Assembly (NCBI GenBank): GCA_037178675.1
Contig: JAYMGJ010000536.1
Location: 1 to 58,463, forward strand
Reading direction: 5' to 3'
Length of the DNA: 58,463 nt
Source: Scleroderma bovista
Lineage: Eukaryota; Basidiomycota; Agaricomycetes; Boletales; Sclerodermataceae
In this document: one piece after another, positions 10,787 to 22,561 of the stretch
How the letters are laid out: each line of letters begins with the position of its first letter
Numbering within the stretch: the stretch's first letter is position 1
The notes under the pieces: generated by a model
What the model saw: only the letters and a program-made list of their open reading frames with translations
Told to the model about the DNA's origin: nothing
Databases searched by the model: none
Program-made: the position numbers and the translations under genes

Positions 10787-12928
10787 TTACTCATCCTGGC
10801 GACAAAGCACAAACCCACCTTCATAACCGACTGCTTGCATATCAGTTGTAGTATCACGCCATCTTCCGACAAGACTCTGTCCGTGGACGTAACCTTTGAA
10901 GATAGCATGTCCTCGACTAGCGGTCGGATCATAGACCTGATTGGGGGGAGAGGATCACAAGATTAGGTAGTGTTAACCTGGAGGCGTGCACATCACGTAC
11001 GGGAATACGCAGTAAGACCACAAGTCCGTCCCATTGCCGCACCCTCCCAATGTAGGAGTAATGTCCCCATGCCTCGCCTTGTTTCACACTCGTCTGGAAA
11101 AATCATCACCCGTACATACAATAATTCTAGGGCCGCACAAAGTCAATACTAACCTCTCCAGTAATAATTATGTCTTGAACACCGCTGAGCGTTTCCTCGA
11201 GATATTCCTCATACTCGTCTGAAGGGTTCGCATTGCCCAGGGTCGAGGAGAGTAGCGGGTCGCGATGGTCCAGTCTAGATTCGTCGAGCAAAGGGAGACA
11301 TGCTGTTGTGGAGTAGGGCTCGGCACGGTCAGGGTGGTACGTCTCGTACCACGTGTCTTTCCCCGTGCTTTGATCAAATATTTGGAGGCCATTCTGCGAG
11401 ATATCGGCATAAGTTATCTCCGACGGACAAGGCATACTCACCGCCTTGCGCACGACTCGTAAATCTCGGGGTAACCAGGCGTTCAAGATATCTTCACCCC
11501 CAAAGCAAGTGGGGCATGCTGGGGCAACGAGGGGTTCATTGAATCTAAGACAGTGATGTTCTTCAAAACGACAAGCCATTCGTTCGTGACTCATCGCTAC
11601 TGCATTGGGCGGTATGTGGTGGTTCAAATAAGCGTGTGGATCAGGAACCTAGGTCCACAGCACTGAGTTCGCAAGAGAACGGGGAAGGGATGGTCGCGTA
11701 CGAGAATGCGACCGCACCAATCACCAACAAGCGTACCAAGCGAATAAACAACGCCTCTCAGCGGCCGCTCAATGGCCCAAATGTCATGACAGGAGGCCAT
11801 CCGAAACCATTCCTTATCGAGCTGCTCGCTGAGCGTCCCACCGTCGTTCAATTGCTGCTTGAAGTAGTGAGTTCGGGTGTGATAATGGAACTCTCGGACG
11901 TCTTCTTGTGTGAGTGAAGGGCTAGGAAACCCACGGGCAATCGCTTCTTGTCGTGTCGCAGGTAGATTGGAAATATGAAGAGAAGTGTTGTCTTGACGAG
12001 CCTCACGACGCACGACAAAATTCAATAACGCCGCAGCTGTTAAAGGTGGCACAGCCAGTCGGAGCTGACGTCCGTAGTAGCGGACGGTAGACACTGGTGC
12101 CACGGGGCCCGGAAAACATGTAAGCTTGCCATGGTCCTTGCATAATGGTAGGTAAAAATGTGCGTCGGGGGCATACACCGACGAATGCTGAGCGCACCAA
12201 GTCAGGATATATTCAGTAGGCAGGTAGTGAAAATGCGGCACCTGATAACCTCTGCCAATTAAAGGAAGAATAGAGCTCAGCACCATATTACGAGTTGAAC
12301 TATCTTCTCCTCTGACATGTTCTGTATGATAGAATTAGCAATGGATGATAAAAGTGAACATGTTATGTCACTGGCCTTTGCTGCTAATCATCCAAAGAAG
12401 CCATACCGCCAATGATGTGCCCTCGGGCTCAGAAAACATAACCATGGAATCTGGTGAGACACGGAGAGGAAGACACCGTAAAGCGACGGCAGTAATCGCC
12501 CACCGGGGTAAATTTGCCCAGTCACAAAGTTGTTTTTCATTGCATCCGTCATTTTCAAGCATCATCAAGTATGAGCTCCAGAGGGCATCTCTGTCATCAT
12601 CGAGAGCGACCGTTCCGCGACGGATATATTTCAGCATAATACAACGAGAACGAAGTTCTTCGCCCAAGTGAGGAGCAAAGGTCCATCCAGGGGATAGCCG
12701 GCGTTCGACTGCTGCACAGTCAAACTTGTGACGGAAGATGCTTGCATATAAAGATGAGTTGCGCTGGAAACAGAGGTGATTGTACACGCTACGGGACGTT
12801 TGGAGAAGCGGCACGAGGTTCGAGGGGGGGCCAAGGAAAGGGTCAACGGCAACGTAGAAAGCAATTAGGTCAAGAACAGGATTCGTAAAAGCAAGCTGTT
12901 CGAAGGGAGATAGCAAACGTTGGGCCAT
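10787..12928 (-). CDS. Agaricomycete conserved F-box-like protein, 618 aa
   Basis: Six exons on the minus strand (12928-12372, 12311-11702, 11648-11442, 11393-11154, 11093-11001, 10936-10787) join in frame to 618 aa with 48-64-nt GT-AG introns. The N-terminus (NPVLDLIAFYVA, LGPPSNLVPLLQTSRSVYNHL, LYASIFRHKFD) resembles an F-box-like start common in Agaricomycete orphan proteins. Later landmarks are FEEHHC, ILNAWLPRDL, GEAWGHYSYIGRVRQWDGL, IFKGYV and GGFVLCRQDE. The same order occurs in a family I remember only as hypothetical proteins. A ubiquitin-adaptor role would be a guess. The 11394-11441 intron is a multiple of three and stop-free, so it could be retained. The stop lies 168 bases from the TFB2 stop. 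Confidence 0.82.
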
Positions 12929-15900
12929 GCGTCTTCACTTTCCTTGTGGACTGGGTGGGTGGTGCAACGGGGAGTCGGGGACGAGAACAAGGACACGGCC
13001 CACCTGACGAGAGTGTATTTATTTGACTGAGATTAAAGACACCTGAATCGGCGCGAATATGCCAGGCTGATGATAATCTACTGTCAGTGTGATCGCCGCG
13101 TTTCTTCTGCATCTTCTCCGTCGATATGTAGGTGCCGTTGGAATGATCGAATCATCATTACGATAAACGGTGGAGGCACCCATGCCCTGACCCTTGGCCG
13201 TAACCTAATATGATCCTGCTGGCGCATCGAAGATCAACGGCAGGAGGAATCTTACACGACGGTCTTTTGCCCTGGCGGTGCAAAGACTTACCACCGGCCA
13301 GTTCTGAGGAGGCAGCACACTAGCTCGACGTTGATGTGGAAGAAGAAGAGTCACTAGTCACTGGACATTACTTCCAGCAACAAAACCACCGCACCCTAGG
13401 AAGAAAATCATCCGGCCGGCCCGGGATCGATGTCACGACTGAAGTTGTTGTCTTGGTATCCAGTCCGCCGATCTGCGACCTGCCACCGCTCAAGGTCTCA
13501 ATGTCCGATTCCACGCCCGGCTCCGTCGACTTTTGATCAAGGAGTCCCATTCAGCCGACGCTCGATTTTCGATACGCCGACTAGGTGATGAGAAGACACC
13601 GCACTGTAAGTTTTCCTTAGTACTAGTAGTGTTCACTGATATTTGGCAGCCTTTGGCTTCAGTGTAAGAAGATTTCGGCTGCAGTAAGTGATTCCTCTAC
13701 GTTTCATCTCGCATTCATATCCGCACAATGCCATACACTGGTGGAATCACCGCGGACGGGCTTTGTCTCAAATTCACATCACACCCGCTCGCGTCTAGGT
13801 TGACGCTGGTCTTCGTTCATCTGTTTCCTTTGGAAACTTCTTATATCGGCGTGCTAATCGGACAAGGGACTCGGAAAAACGTAACTTCTTGACTCAACGC
13901 TGGAAAGTTAAGTTTGGAATGACAGTATCCTGTTCCACCATGATTAGTACATTCAACATCCTGTCCCCCATTGGAGCGATCCATGGCTACATTGTGGACA
14001 GCAGTGTTCTCGGTTTCAGAATTGTTCGCTTGCTTCTGGGATGTCCGGACGCGGCCAATGGTTAGTCTTCCCTCAGGAAGCCGAGCATCGAGTATCGAAA
14101 TGAAATGTTCACACCACGAATTAGGACTTGGCGTGCGAGTTATCAACGGCGGACAACGTTGCATACCCTCGCACCCCGCGTCGTTGAAGTCACCGTTTGG
14201 TCCCCTCTCACGACCTGTCCTCCTGAGGCCTCAGCAGGTAACCAAGAGGTTCAATGGGATCAATCCTTTATTGCAATCCACCGAAAGAATCTTTGGTGCG
14301 CGCAGCCCCACAATGTTCAAGGCTATTGTATTGCAGTAACCCTAGTCAGGCGCAGCGAGATGTGCTCCTTAGGATCATGATCCGATGGGCCCGTAAGGGC
14401 AGACTAAACCGCCAAACGCGTATAACTTATGAAACATTAGGTTTTATTCAGCAAGTTCCCGCACTGCACATGGGGACTTCCGAACTTTAATCTGGCCGGT
14501 GAAAGGCTCGTATGTTTAAGCGGGCCATCTGGCTGTTCCCACCCTGCCCGCTCAAAGGAGGTATTTCCCAAACATGTCATAGAAGCAGTCTGTTACGCGC
14601 TCCTCCGATCCTCCTCGGCGATGACATTGGTGAGACTGGTTGTCAACCGATGCTCTTCGTCCCTTCGCAACGAGATTACAAACACTCGCGTCGACAGGAT
14701 GAAAATACGAAGAGCAGTTTTCTTGCAATATGTATTATCCCACTAGGCACGTGTTTCCATCAATCGATACTTCAGGCCCATTAAACCTACACTTGTAGGC
14801 TTGTTCATGGTGTGAATCGGAAATGATGAAAAAGAAAAGTTCGCTAAGTGTCCCTTTGATTTGATTCGTATATTCCAGAACCCTAAACCTGAACAGTTCG
14901 GGGGCGCGGAGCCCCTACGGCTGCCATCAAGCCAGCGAATTTCGTTGTGCTATTAACATATCCGTAGTGCTTCACATGTCAAGAAAACGAGGAGTGGCTA
15001 CACCGTCGATGTTATCTCTTCCGCAGACTTGATTTGGTTATTCAAGGCTATTTGGGAGCTAGTGATCACTAAATGACTGATCTGAAGGGCTTCACAAAAG
15101 GAGACTCATTCAAAGATGTCATTGATTTAATTTGCAAACTGAAATCAGAGCCCCAGCGTCGCCTCAGTTGAAGCCATTTTAACTGGACTGTGTGGATATG
15201 TTGCTTGCAATCATACTACCGCGATCTTGGACACGGGGATCTATTGTCAAGTCGCTACCCCGTGGCAATCTCACAATGGCATGCATCAATAGAGGAGTAC
15301 GCTCCCGCGAGTCAAGAGTCACGTTTCTGCTCATTGGGAGCAGAAGATCTGATCAGTGAAGTAACGTGGAGATACTGATTCATTGGCGTACTCCGTTAAT
15401 TTCATTTCCTAACAACTAGTAGGGGAGGCACCGCAAGAAGGTACCTCAAAGGGGCCCCGAAGATATACACAGCATTCACAAGTAAGGAAAATTCCATTCC
15501 TGTTTCATCTGTGGCCAATGATGCGCAAGGTATGTGTACGTGAGTAGGGTGAGGCAGTATTTGATTTGGTTGTTGGGGGTGCGGACATTGTCTTGCCCAT
15601 ATGGAACTCCATTGGGATATATGTACCGTTACACGTAATCACTGTCTGAAGGCTCTTCAAGGCTATGAGTTACCATGATTTCCTGGGAACTCACAATGCG
15701 AAGACAACTCCAAGCACTTCCTGAATGGAAATCCAGGAGGCACACGCTTCCATTTCAGCCAGTTGGCCGAAGGACAAGGGAATATCGCCACGTCGATGCT
15801 TTGCAGGAATCGAGTAACTGGGCATTCGATCCTTTGAAGCCCCCCGAGAAGATAAAGTACACCTATCAAGATACGATGGGAGTGTCACTAGCACTCGGGC

Positions 15901-16324
15901 GATCGACGATACCTTCATGCGTACAGGGAATGATGTGTATCCCAGCGAGACCTGAGTTCACTCAGCCCTGGAAGCCCAGACATACATGCAGTACGAACAC
16001 ACTCGGACAATGGTAGTTTGAATCATTACTAGTCTCCACTAGGTATACCAAGACTCAAGGAAGACAGTCTTTCCAGTGGCCACAATTAGTGCCTCCCAGC
16101 GTTGTTCCAGGCACTACTGACCAAACACGTATTCATTTCAAATGAATGTAGCCAAGTGGTCGCGATTGTTCAACTTTCAATGGAACTTGGAAATGGTTGG
16201 TATAGAATAGGGCAACATTACATTACATTGTTACAGATAGGCATCAGTTCCCGTGCATTAGCCTCGAGTCTTCTACTAGAATGAGTCAGTACTTGTTCGC
16301 AAAACACAATGATAGATAGAAAGA
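12929..16324. other. No supported gene (3.4 kb)
   Basis: I found no gene I can support. Short coding-like pieces appear at 13728-13900, where an ATG frame encodes a hydrophobic stretch, and at 15715-15830, but neither extends through plausible splice sites. Part of the first 200 bases is probably promoter for the minus-strand gene starting at 12928. Confidence 0.45.
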
Positions 16325-16784
16325 TCAGACATCCATAGGAAGGTCCTTGAGACCCCTCATCATGCCGACCCCCGCTACCCGTTCAGCGCACTCAAGAGTG
16401 GCCCACACTCGTCCACGATGTAGGGTTCCATGGCCCGAGGGGGAATATAAACGTTCTGCATTGGGGGAGTACTCCGTGAGGAGGGCACTAGAGTGGAAAC
16501 TGCGAATAAACGGAATGCTTCATCACAAAGTTGTGTGGTATGTTGGAGACTTGCAAGGGATCGCGATACTCACAAAATCTGCACGCTGGAAAGAAGTGTA
16601 TGTCAGTAAAATGCTCAAAAAAAAGTATTGCATGCAGAAGAAAAAGATCAGAAAAAATGGCACTGGCATGTACACTATGCGCTCCGAAGAACGCGTGTCC
16701 GTTGCGAACGAACAGCTCTACTCCTCGGCATGGTCGTGTAGGACGGGGAAGAGAATAGGTCATCCTTGAGATGATAGAGAACAT
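16325..16784 (-). CDS. Possible small three-exon gene, unknown function
   Basis: Three minus-strand exons (16784-16674, 16585-16551, 16499-16325) join in frame with GT-AG introns of 88 and 51 nt, giving about 106 aa. The longest open stretch is the third exon, about 58 codons. I recognise no domain. Support is only that splicing removes several stops and leaves one continuous frame, which can happen by chance at this length. It would lie head to head with the gene starting at 16996. Confidence 0.3.
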
Positions 16785-16995
16785 TGGAAATGGATGCTCA
16801 CCTGTGCTAGAAGACAAGAAGGCGCATGATGAATTTTTTTAACTTGCGCGGCGACTTATATACTAAAGCCAATGTTTGGTTGGGTTTGGCCACGGTCCGT
16901 GCCCACGTTATGTAATCATGCTTATAAGCCTGTGAACAATGACCGGCCTATTACAACGAGCACGACGAGCAGACTTACATACTTACTTGTTGCAG

Positions 16996-18545
16996 ATGCC
17001 GCTCATCGACATCGAGGGCCATTTTCCATCGATTTCCGAGCCAAATGAGGCCCAATCTCCCCAGATCATTGATGTCGACCTGCTCGACACCGAAGATATT
17101 ATCGACCTGAGCCCCTCGCCTCCAAGACAAAGGAGGAGAGTTGCAGAAGACGGGCGCTCGGTGCCAGTCGACCGAGAGGTCATACTTATTCAAGACAGTG
17201 ATGATGAAATTCAGTATGTCGGCAGCAGCCAATCTACACGGCCGCGGTCTGGTGAGAGACTGTTTTGTCTATCCTGGTTTGTCTAATGGCGCTGTACTCA
17301 GTCCATCGAGAGCGAATATTTTCTCCGCCGCCACCCCTGCAAGCAGGTGGAATACCGCCAGTACCACCAATTCCACACAGATTTTTACCCCTGAGACGGC
17401 GGCCTTCCCTTTCTTTCACTCCCGAACCTATCATTCCCAATGACTCGGCTTTTGGGTTCGAACCCGGTATTCGGTCACCTCGTCGAGAAGAAAGCACGCA
17501 ACCTCAAAATGCACTAGCTGCTGCTGCTCCGTCACACCACACCCCTTCTATGGGCTTTGGTGGGGCATTGTTAGCTGGCGTCAGACGCGTCTGGAATCCT
17601 CGTGGGAATAGCAGTACCGAGCAGGCTCAGCGACGTCGTCTGTGGCGATTGCCTCCAATCATAATGCGGTGGGACGCTTCGGACGTATTTTCGTCAGCAG
17701 AGGACGAACCGGATATGTTTGAGGGAGGACTTGATGACGCTTTTGAGCCGGGCGGAGTTAGGATCGAGCTAGAGCGCGAGTTCGAGAGACGAAAACAACG
17801 TGGTACTGCGGAACCCGACTACAAGCCGGAATATACCCATCCAAGCGTGCCCCAACCTGGGTTTACCCACCATTTCGCAACAAATCCTACCTCGGCGGTT
17901 ACAGATTCCATCGTTGTCTTGGATGACTCTCCTGGTTCAAGCAGTGCAAGCAGCTCACGCTCCAGCGAACCGGCTCTTGCATGCGCTCAGTGCCACGATC
18001 ATCTAACTCTTGGTGCTTCGGATGTCGGGGAAGGCCGGGATCAACGGCGGTTGTGGGGTTTGCGCTGTGGTCACCTGCTAGATGGGAAATGCATAAAGAA
18101 ATTGATGCAACCAATTTCTACTTCTGCCGACGAACAACTGCCGAATTTTTCTGTGGATACGAAGGGTAAATGCAAGATGGATTTGGCGTCGCAAGATGTG
18201 CCTCCCAGTCACGAAAACACCGTGGAAGAAAGTGGTGCTGATGTCGGTCCCATACGCTCACGCCTACGCTCCCACGGTGGAATATCTGCGTCCCCGACTG
18301 GCAGCCAGCGTCCCTTTCCACGCAGAGAGCCAAGTACGCAACCTGAAACTCGTACTCCAAGGAGATTGCGAAGGAATCGTCGAGGAAAAGGTAAAGGCAA
18401 AGCGAAGGCCACGGCTCCTGCCATTATAGCTGAGTACCAGTGGGTTTGTCCGGTCAATGGGTGTGGCCGTGTCCACTTTAGTGTACTCCTGGACGGACGA
18501 TGGAACATGGATGAGAGGAGAGGAGCCATTGCTGTGTTTGTATGA
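16996..18545 (+). CDS. Split-RING-like zinc-binding protein
   Basis: Two exons (16996-17251 and 17302-18545; 50-nt intron) give about 499 aa. Most of the protein is low-complexity, acidic or Pro/Ser/Arg-rich. The N-terminus has IIDVDLLD, IIDLSPSPP and ILIQDSDDEIQYV, which resemble SUMO-interaction motifs (hydrophobic core plus acidic or Ser residues). Near residue 325, CAQCHDHLTLG then LWGLRCGHLLDGKC look like the first half of a RING finger. The C-terminus has YQWVCPVNGCGRVHFS, which could supply the remaining ligands after an unusually long insert of about 115 residues. SIM-like motifs plus a RING suggest a SUMO-targeted ubiquitin ligase, by analogy with Rfp/Slx8 and RNF4. That is inference. 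The ATG at 16996 is preferred to 16939 because conserved-looking sequence begins there. Confidence 0.72.
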
Positions 18546-19149
18546 CCCCAATTTATCTTGCTCTCTACTGCACTTTTACGTGTACATTATTTGCAGCCAC
18601 ATCATCCATGATCACGAACGTTCTCCTGCCTTTACATATAATGCTTGCTCGTCCGCATCCTAGGTCGCGCGACCGCCACGATGTCAGGACTGACCTGCGG
18701 AGTCTGCGCCTTGGAGATGCGGGTGGGTTTCCCGACAAGTCTGCCTCCTGCGTAATGCATCACCTTCGTCCCTGAAGCTATGTCGTGTATTTTCGACAAG
18801 GAGGCTACACGTGATGGTCACGAGGGGCCCTCGAGGTCAACTGGAGCATCGAGGGTGAACGCGACTGGAATGCCTTGGACCTTAGCTGGTGACTCGACGG
18901 TGTCGACACGCGCGGAACGCGTGCAGATGCTGCGTCTCGTGATCGATGCATCGATACAACCGCTTCTTATGATGTGTCTCGATATTGGCCGTGTATAATA
19001 GGTTCGGACAGAACTCCGTATGACTGGCATTTAGTCCTCGTGTACGGTACGTCGTGCCAGATTGTGTCCCATGCATTTCTTTGCCTCTCTTGCTCCTCGA
19101 CCCCACACCAGTCAACACGGTGGTGTACGGTAGGGTGAAGTATCACGAC
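18546..19149. other. Intergenic, probable promoter region
   Basis: About 600 bases lie between two plus-strand genes. A short ATG frame at 18679 encodes two CxxC-like Cys pairs but is not extended convincingly. I see no other gene. Confidence 0.4.
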
Positions 19150-20734
19150 ATGGAGCCGATTCCGCGACGGTATCTACAACGAGAGTGGAAGAGGAACAAA
19201 CCGGTAAGTCTCGGCTTTGTAGCGATGGAGCAGGTCAAGTAACTCAGTTTCGTTAGCACTTGTCTCCATCTGATTCTCTTCCAACCCTTCGCCTTTACCC
19301 CAGTCGGCCATTATTCATCTGTGGCCGATGTGGCTTTGCGAATACATGGGTTCCTTTGTGCCTCTGGTGCGAGTGGACATCTCCAGAGGCGAAGATCGCT
19401 TTCGAGAGAAACACGCCCAGACCACGCCGACTGAGTGCGCCCTCCAAGATCGTAGCTACACCAAAGACGGTTAGGCGCAAGTCGACAAGAACCACTTCGG
19501 TAGAATCGAAGGGCCACAGCGCTGAGCCGGTAACCCCCCCAAGCGATGTTCTGATTTCTATCCATGACAGGGACCTGGTGGGCGATACGAGCGTGCCGCG
19601 AGGCTGGCACAATGGTCACGACAGAATGATTCATAGCAAGCCTCGTCTTGTCGAAACCAACGTGAATACCGTCATACAGACAAATATGGAAGGAGTGGCC
19701 TCTGAGGATGAAGTAACCAGGGCAACGGTATTTCATTCCCCTGTGCACTTGAACTACAGAGACAGGACGAATCACTGACTGCCCATTCTTTGTTTGCACA
19801 GTCTTCTCTTCCCAATGATTCTGAAATCGACGATAGGAACAGGTATAGCGCCTCGAAAATCCGAGCACGCCACCATCGGAAACCCTTCGCACTTCACCTG
19901 TCAACTCCGCCTCCACGCGCATCGAGCGCAACCCGCTCCGACCCGAAGCTCCCATGCGGAAGTGGGAGTGACCTTTTCACGTTCCAAGGCATGCATTCGA
20001 TGACGTCTGTCCTCTCAGAGACCTCAAACTCCACCCATGCCACAGATTACCAGTTCGTTGCGAACACTTCACACATGGACTCTACGCTCTCTGTGCAATC
20101 TTCTCATTGCGCCCCAACCCATACATTGCACAGGAAGAAGCCAGTGATGTTGCATAACCCCGAATCCTTTGTCTCACTTCACCTTCATTCGCCCCCGTCA
20201 TCTCCATCTCCTCCACGCGAGAGCACGGACGTGCCATCATCATCTGCAGCAGGAACTGTGGAATCACACGCGCCCACATCGCCCCTGGAAAGTGATCCTC
20301 TGGTGCGGCTCGGACATCCCAGCCGGCCGTACTATTCTGCAATACGCAAGAATATGTCGCGTCCTGGCAGCCCCGTTCTACCTCGCACACCATCCCCAAT
20401 CCCGTCTCAGTTTGATTATATTCCTCGTGGAACTAAGTCGCTTGACGGTGGTGAGCGCCCGTATGCATGTTTGCACTATGCATCTCACTCTCGGCCGATG
20501 TCAATGGTACTCCCTGGCCAAGTGCAACCGCAAAGACCATACACTGGTTTCTCGTTGAGCGGAGAAACAGAAATGCGTATGAACTTAGCACGGTGGCGGC
20601 AGGAGGATGCACCAGACCAACCAGGAGACTACCTCTTCCAAGAGAGGGAGAGATCCCGCGCGAGGGTGAGAATGAAGCGTACAGTAAAGAAGCTGGGGAA
20701 AAGTCTGAAGTACCTTGTGCTTGGGAAACCTTGA
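19150..20734 (+). CDS. Agaricomycete orphan protein with twin CxxC motif
   Basis: Three exons (19150-19203, 19257-19742, 19802-20734) join to about 490 aa. Early in the protein, LYPSRPLFICGRCGFANTW is followed closely by VPLCLWCEWTSPEA, a four-Cys pair of CxxC motifs that could bind zinc. The central region is Ser/Pro-rich and probably disordered. The C-terminus is charged and ends with a basic helix, VKKLGKSLKYLVLG. I recognise the N- and C-terminal blocks from Agaricomycete hypothetical proteins but know no function. The donor of intron 2 is ambiguous (19743 or 19728); both are phase 0 and differ by five residues. Confidence 0.75.
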
Positions 20735-20837
20735 CGTTGGGCTACATTGTATCTTAGGAATCTGTACAGCTTGGTACTTGCATCCATAGTTACAATAGTT
20801 CGTGGAAGGGAAGAAAAACATGTATTGCAAAAGAGAT

Positions 20838-20915
20838 GAGCCCGACCCGATTTGAACGGATGACCTTGTGGATACCGAACTGGAATCACACGCGCTACCA
20901 CTGCGCCACGGGCTC
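20838..20915 (-). tRNA. tRNA-Trp (CCA) with 7-nt intron
   Basis: The minus-strand sequence folds as a tRNA. It has a 7-bp acceptor stem (GAGCCCG with CGGGCTC), a 4-bp GCGC D stem, a T arm with loop TTCAAAT, and anticodon CCA at positions 34-36. The anticodon arm is too long by 7 nt (TTCGGTA), consistent with a canonical nuclear tRNA intron just after position 37-38. One A-C mismatch closes the anticodon stem. Total length is 78 nt. Confidence 0.8.
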
Positions 20916-21113
20916 AGCGTAGTGAAAGCCATTTCCGAGCCCGAAAGACCTGGAACAGATTTATTTAGGGGCGAACTAGCAAGGCTTTGATAAGGGTCTG
21001 AAAGTCTCACTGCCCATCTACAAGCGTCCAGCAAATGGAGGTGACATTGGAAAGTAAGGTGTGTTTGATCTGTTCCTAAAAAATATGGTCCCAAGTATCA
21101 AACAAAAAGAACT

Positions 21114-21191
21114 GAGCCCGACCCGATTTGAACGGATGACCTTGTGGATACCCAACTGGAATCACACGCGCTACCACTGCGCCACGGGCTC
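21114..21191 (-). tRNA. tRNA-Trp (CCA), second copy
   Basis: This second copy of the tRNA at 20838-20915 has the same strand and length. The only difference I see is one base in the putative intron (TTGGGTA instead of TTCGGTA), which supports that segment being removed. The two genes lie about 200 bases apart. Flanks do not look duplicated beyond the tRNA itself. Confidence 0.8.
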
Positions 21192-21508
21192 GTGCTTCCA
21201 TTTCACGGGTCGTTTGTATAAAATCAGGTCGAGTCCTTCAACTACACATTCCGCAAAAGTGATGTCAGTCTACCGTTTCAACTCTGCGGTACGATTGGTG
21301 CCGCCGGTGGCATATGTGCCATCGTCAACCTCAGAGCTCAAGATATACTCTCCCAGCTGTCGTAAGCACACTTATATTCTCGAGTTCGAATTTAAGGCAT
21401 TCTGCCCGTGCAATATGTTGGTATAAGATTGTGGCTACTGTACCAAGAGTATATGAATGGATTGAGCTCCCCGACGTCAGACGACGTCGGTCAAATGCGT
21501 TGATCGGC

Positions 21509-22325
21509 TCATGCGGATGGTTCGGAAACAAGGAATCCCACATGGCAAGAATCAAGCATATAATCAACATTGACCCATGCATGCGTAAGCGCTGGGGTCG
21601 TAGTTTCAGACCGAGACGACTAAAGATAAATAAGTCCTCACAGAACAGCTTTGTCCCATCTCGGCCTGCTACTCTCATAAGCTCCTTTTCACCTCCAGGA
21701 TGAAATGGTAGATAGGGCGTCATGTTGTATACTTTGCCGTTAATAGCAGTCCATGCATCTTCCTTCTTATTATGCAACTTGAGAACGGACGGGGGGACGC
21801 GTAATAACGTACCGACCCCCTTGACGAACGATCAGTCAAGCTTAGATTCGGGCCAAGAATCTCGACACATACCCGCAGATCTTCTCCGGAAGACTTCAGC
21901 TTCGCCCAATCCAACGGACCAAATCCTGGCGCAAGTGCCACCTTTCTGGAAGGTTTTGCAGGCTTTTGAGTAGTAGCCAGGGGTGCCAGTAAGGAGGATG
22001 CAGCAGGTCGTGAATTAGATTGGGACCCCCCAGGTACCCGACTGGCTAAGGCGGGGCCGGGTGGTGGGGGCATCAACAAACTATCATTAAGTATGGCCAG
22101 GCTAGGGAAATCCTTTGCAGGCGTTGAAGCAGCAGCGCGCTGTACACTGTCCAGGGCAGGGAAAGCAGGTGGGCTATCATCGTCATTTTCCGTGGCGGTC
22201 TGCGATCCATCATCTCCTTCGTCATCAATGAAGGAACCAGGTATGCGCTGCTTCTTGATCTGACCACCAGAAGACGGCGAAGAGGTCGCCGTCTCTACCG
22301 GGAACCAGTTTCGTAGATAGGACAT
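21509..22325 (-). CDS. Cytochrome b5 heme-binding domain protein
   Basis: Three exons (22325-21873, 21819-21642, 21591-21509; introns 53 and 50 nt) give 237 aa. The N-terminal about 140 aa are low-complexity and acidic/Pro-rich. A b5-like domain follows: GPLDWAKL, then AINGKVYNMTPYLPFHPGG with an axial His at about 191. The second candidate ligand is His214 in LTHAWVN, close to the spacing in known b5 domains. The protein ends shortly after the domain, with no flavin or NAD reductase part and no membrane anchor. It resembles the short fungal b5-only proteins related to yeast Irc21. Electron transfer or heme binding is inferred. It lies just downstream of OMA1 on the same strand. Confidence 0.87.
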
Positions 22326-22561
22326 ACAAACGTCAGGTGATGTATCTTTCTGAACTAAAGTAATTCAAACCAAGCGCCTGCTACTGCGGCTCGTCAAGTC
22401 ATATTCAGTGAGCGCTAATATATAATTGGTGTAGCAAACCGCTTGTGATATTACGATTGAGTACTGCGTACTGAGTGGTGTATCGGTCAGAATACTGTAC
22501 AGAAAACATCTACTGAATCCAATATATGTATACAGACAGGTAAAGCGAACAAGTGTAATGC

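Noticed and set aside
14885..14935. GC-rich hairpin-like GGGGCGCGGAGCCCC as a possible RNA element
   Set aside because: Isolated short palindrome with no surrounding structure I can support.
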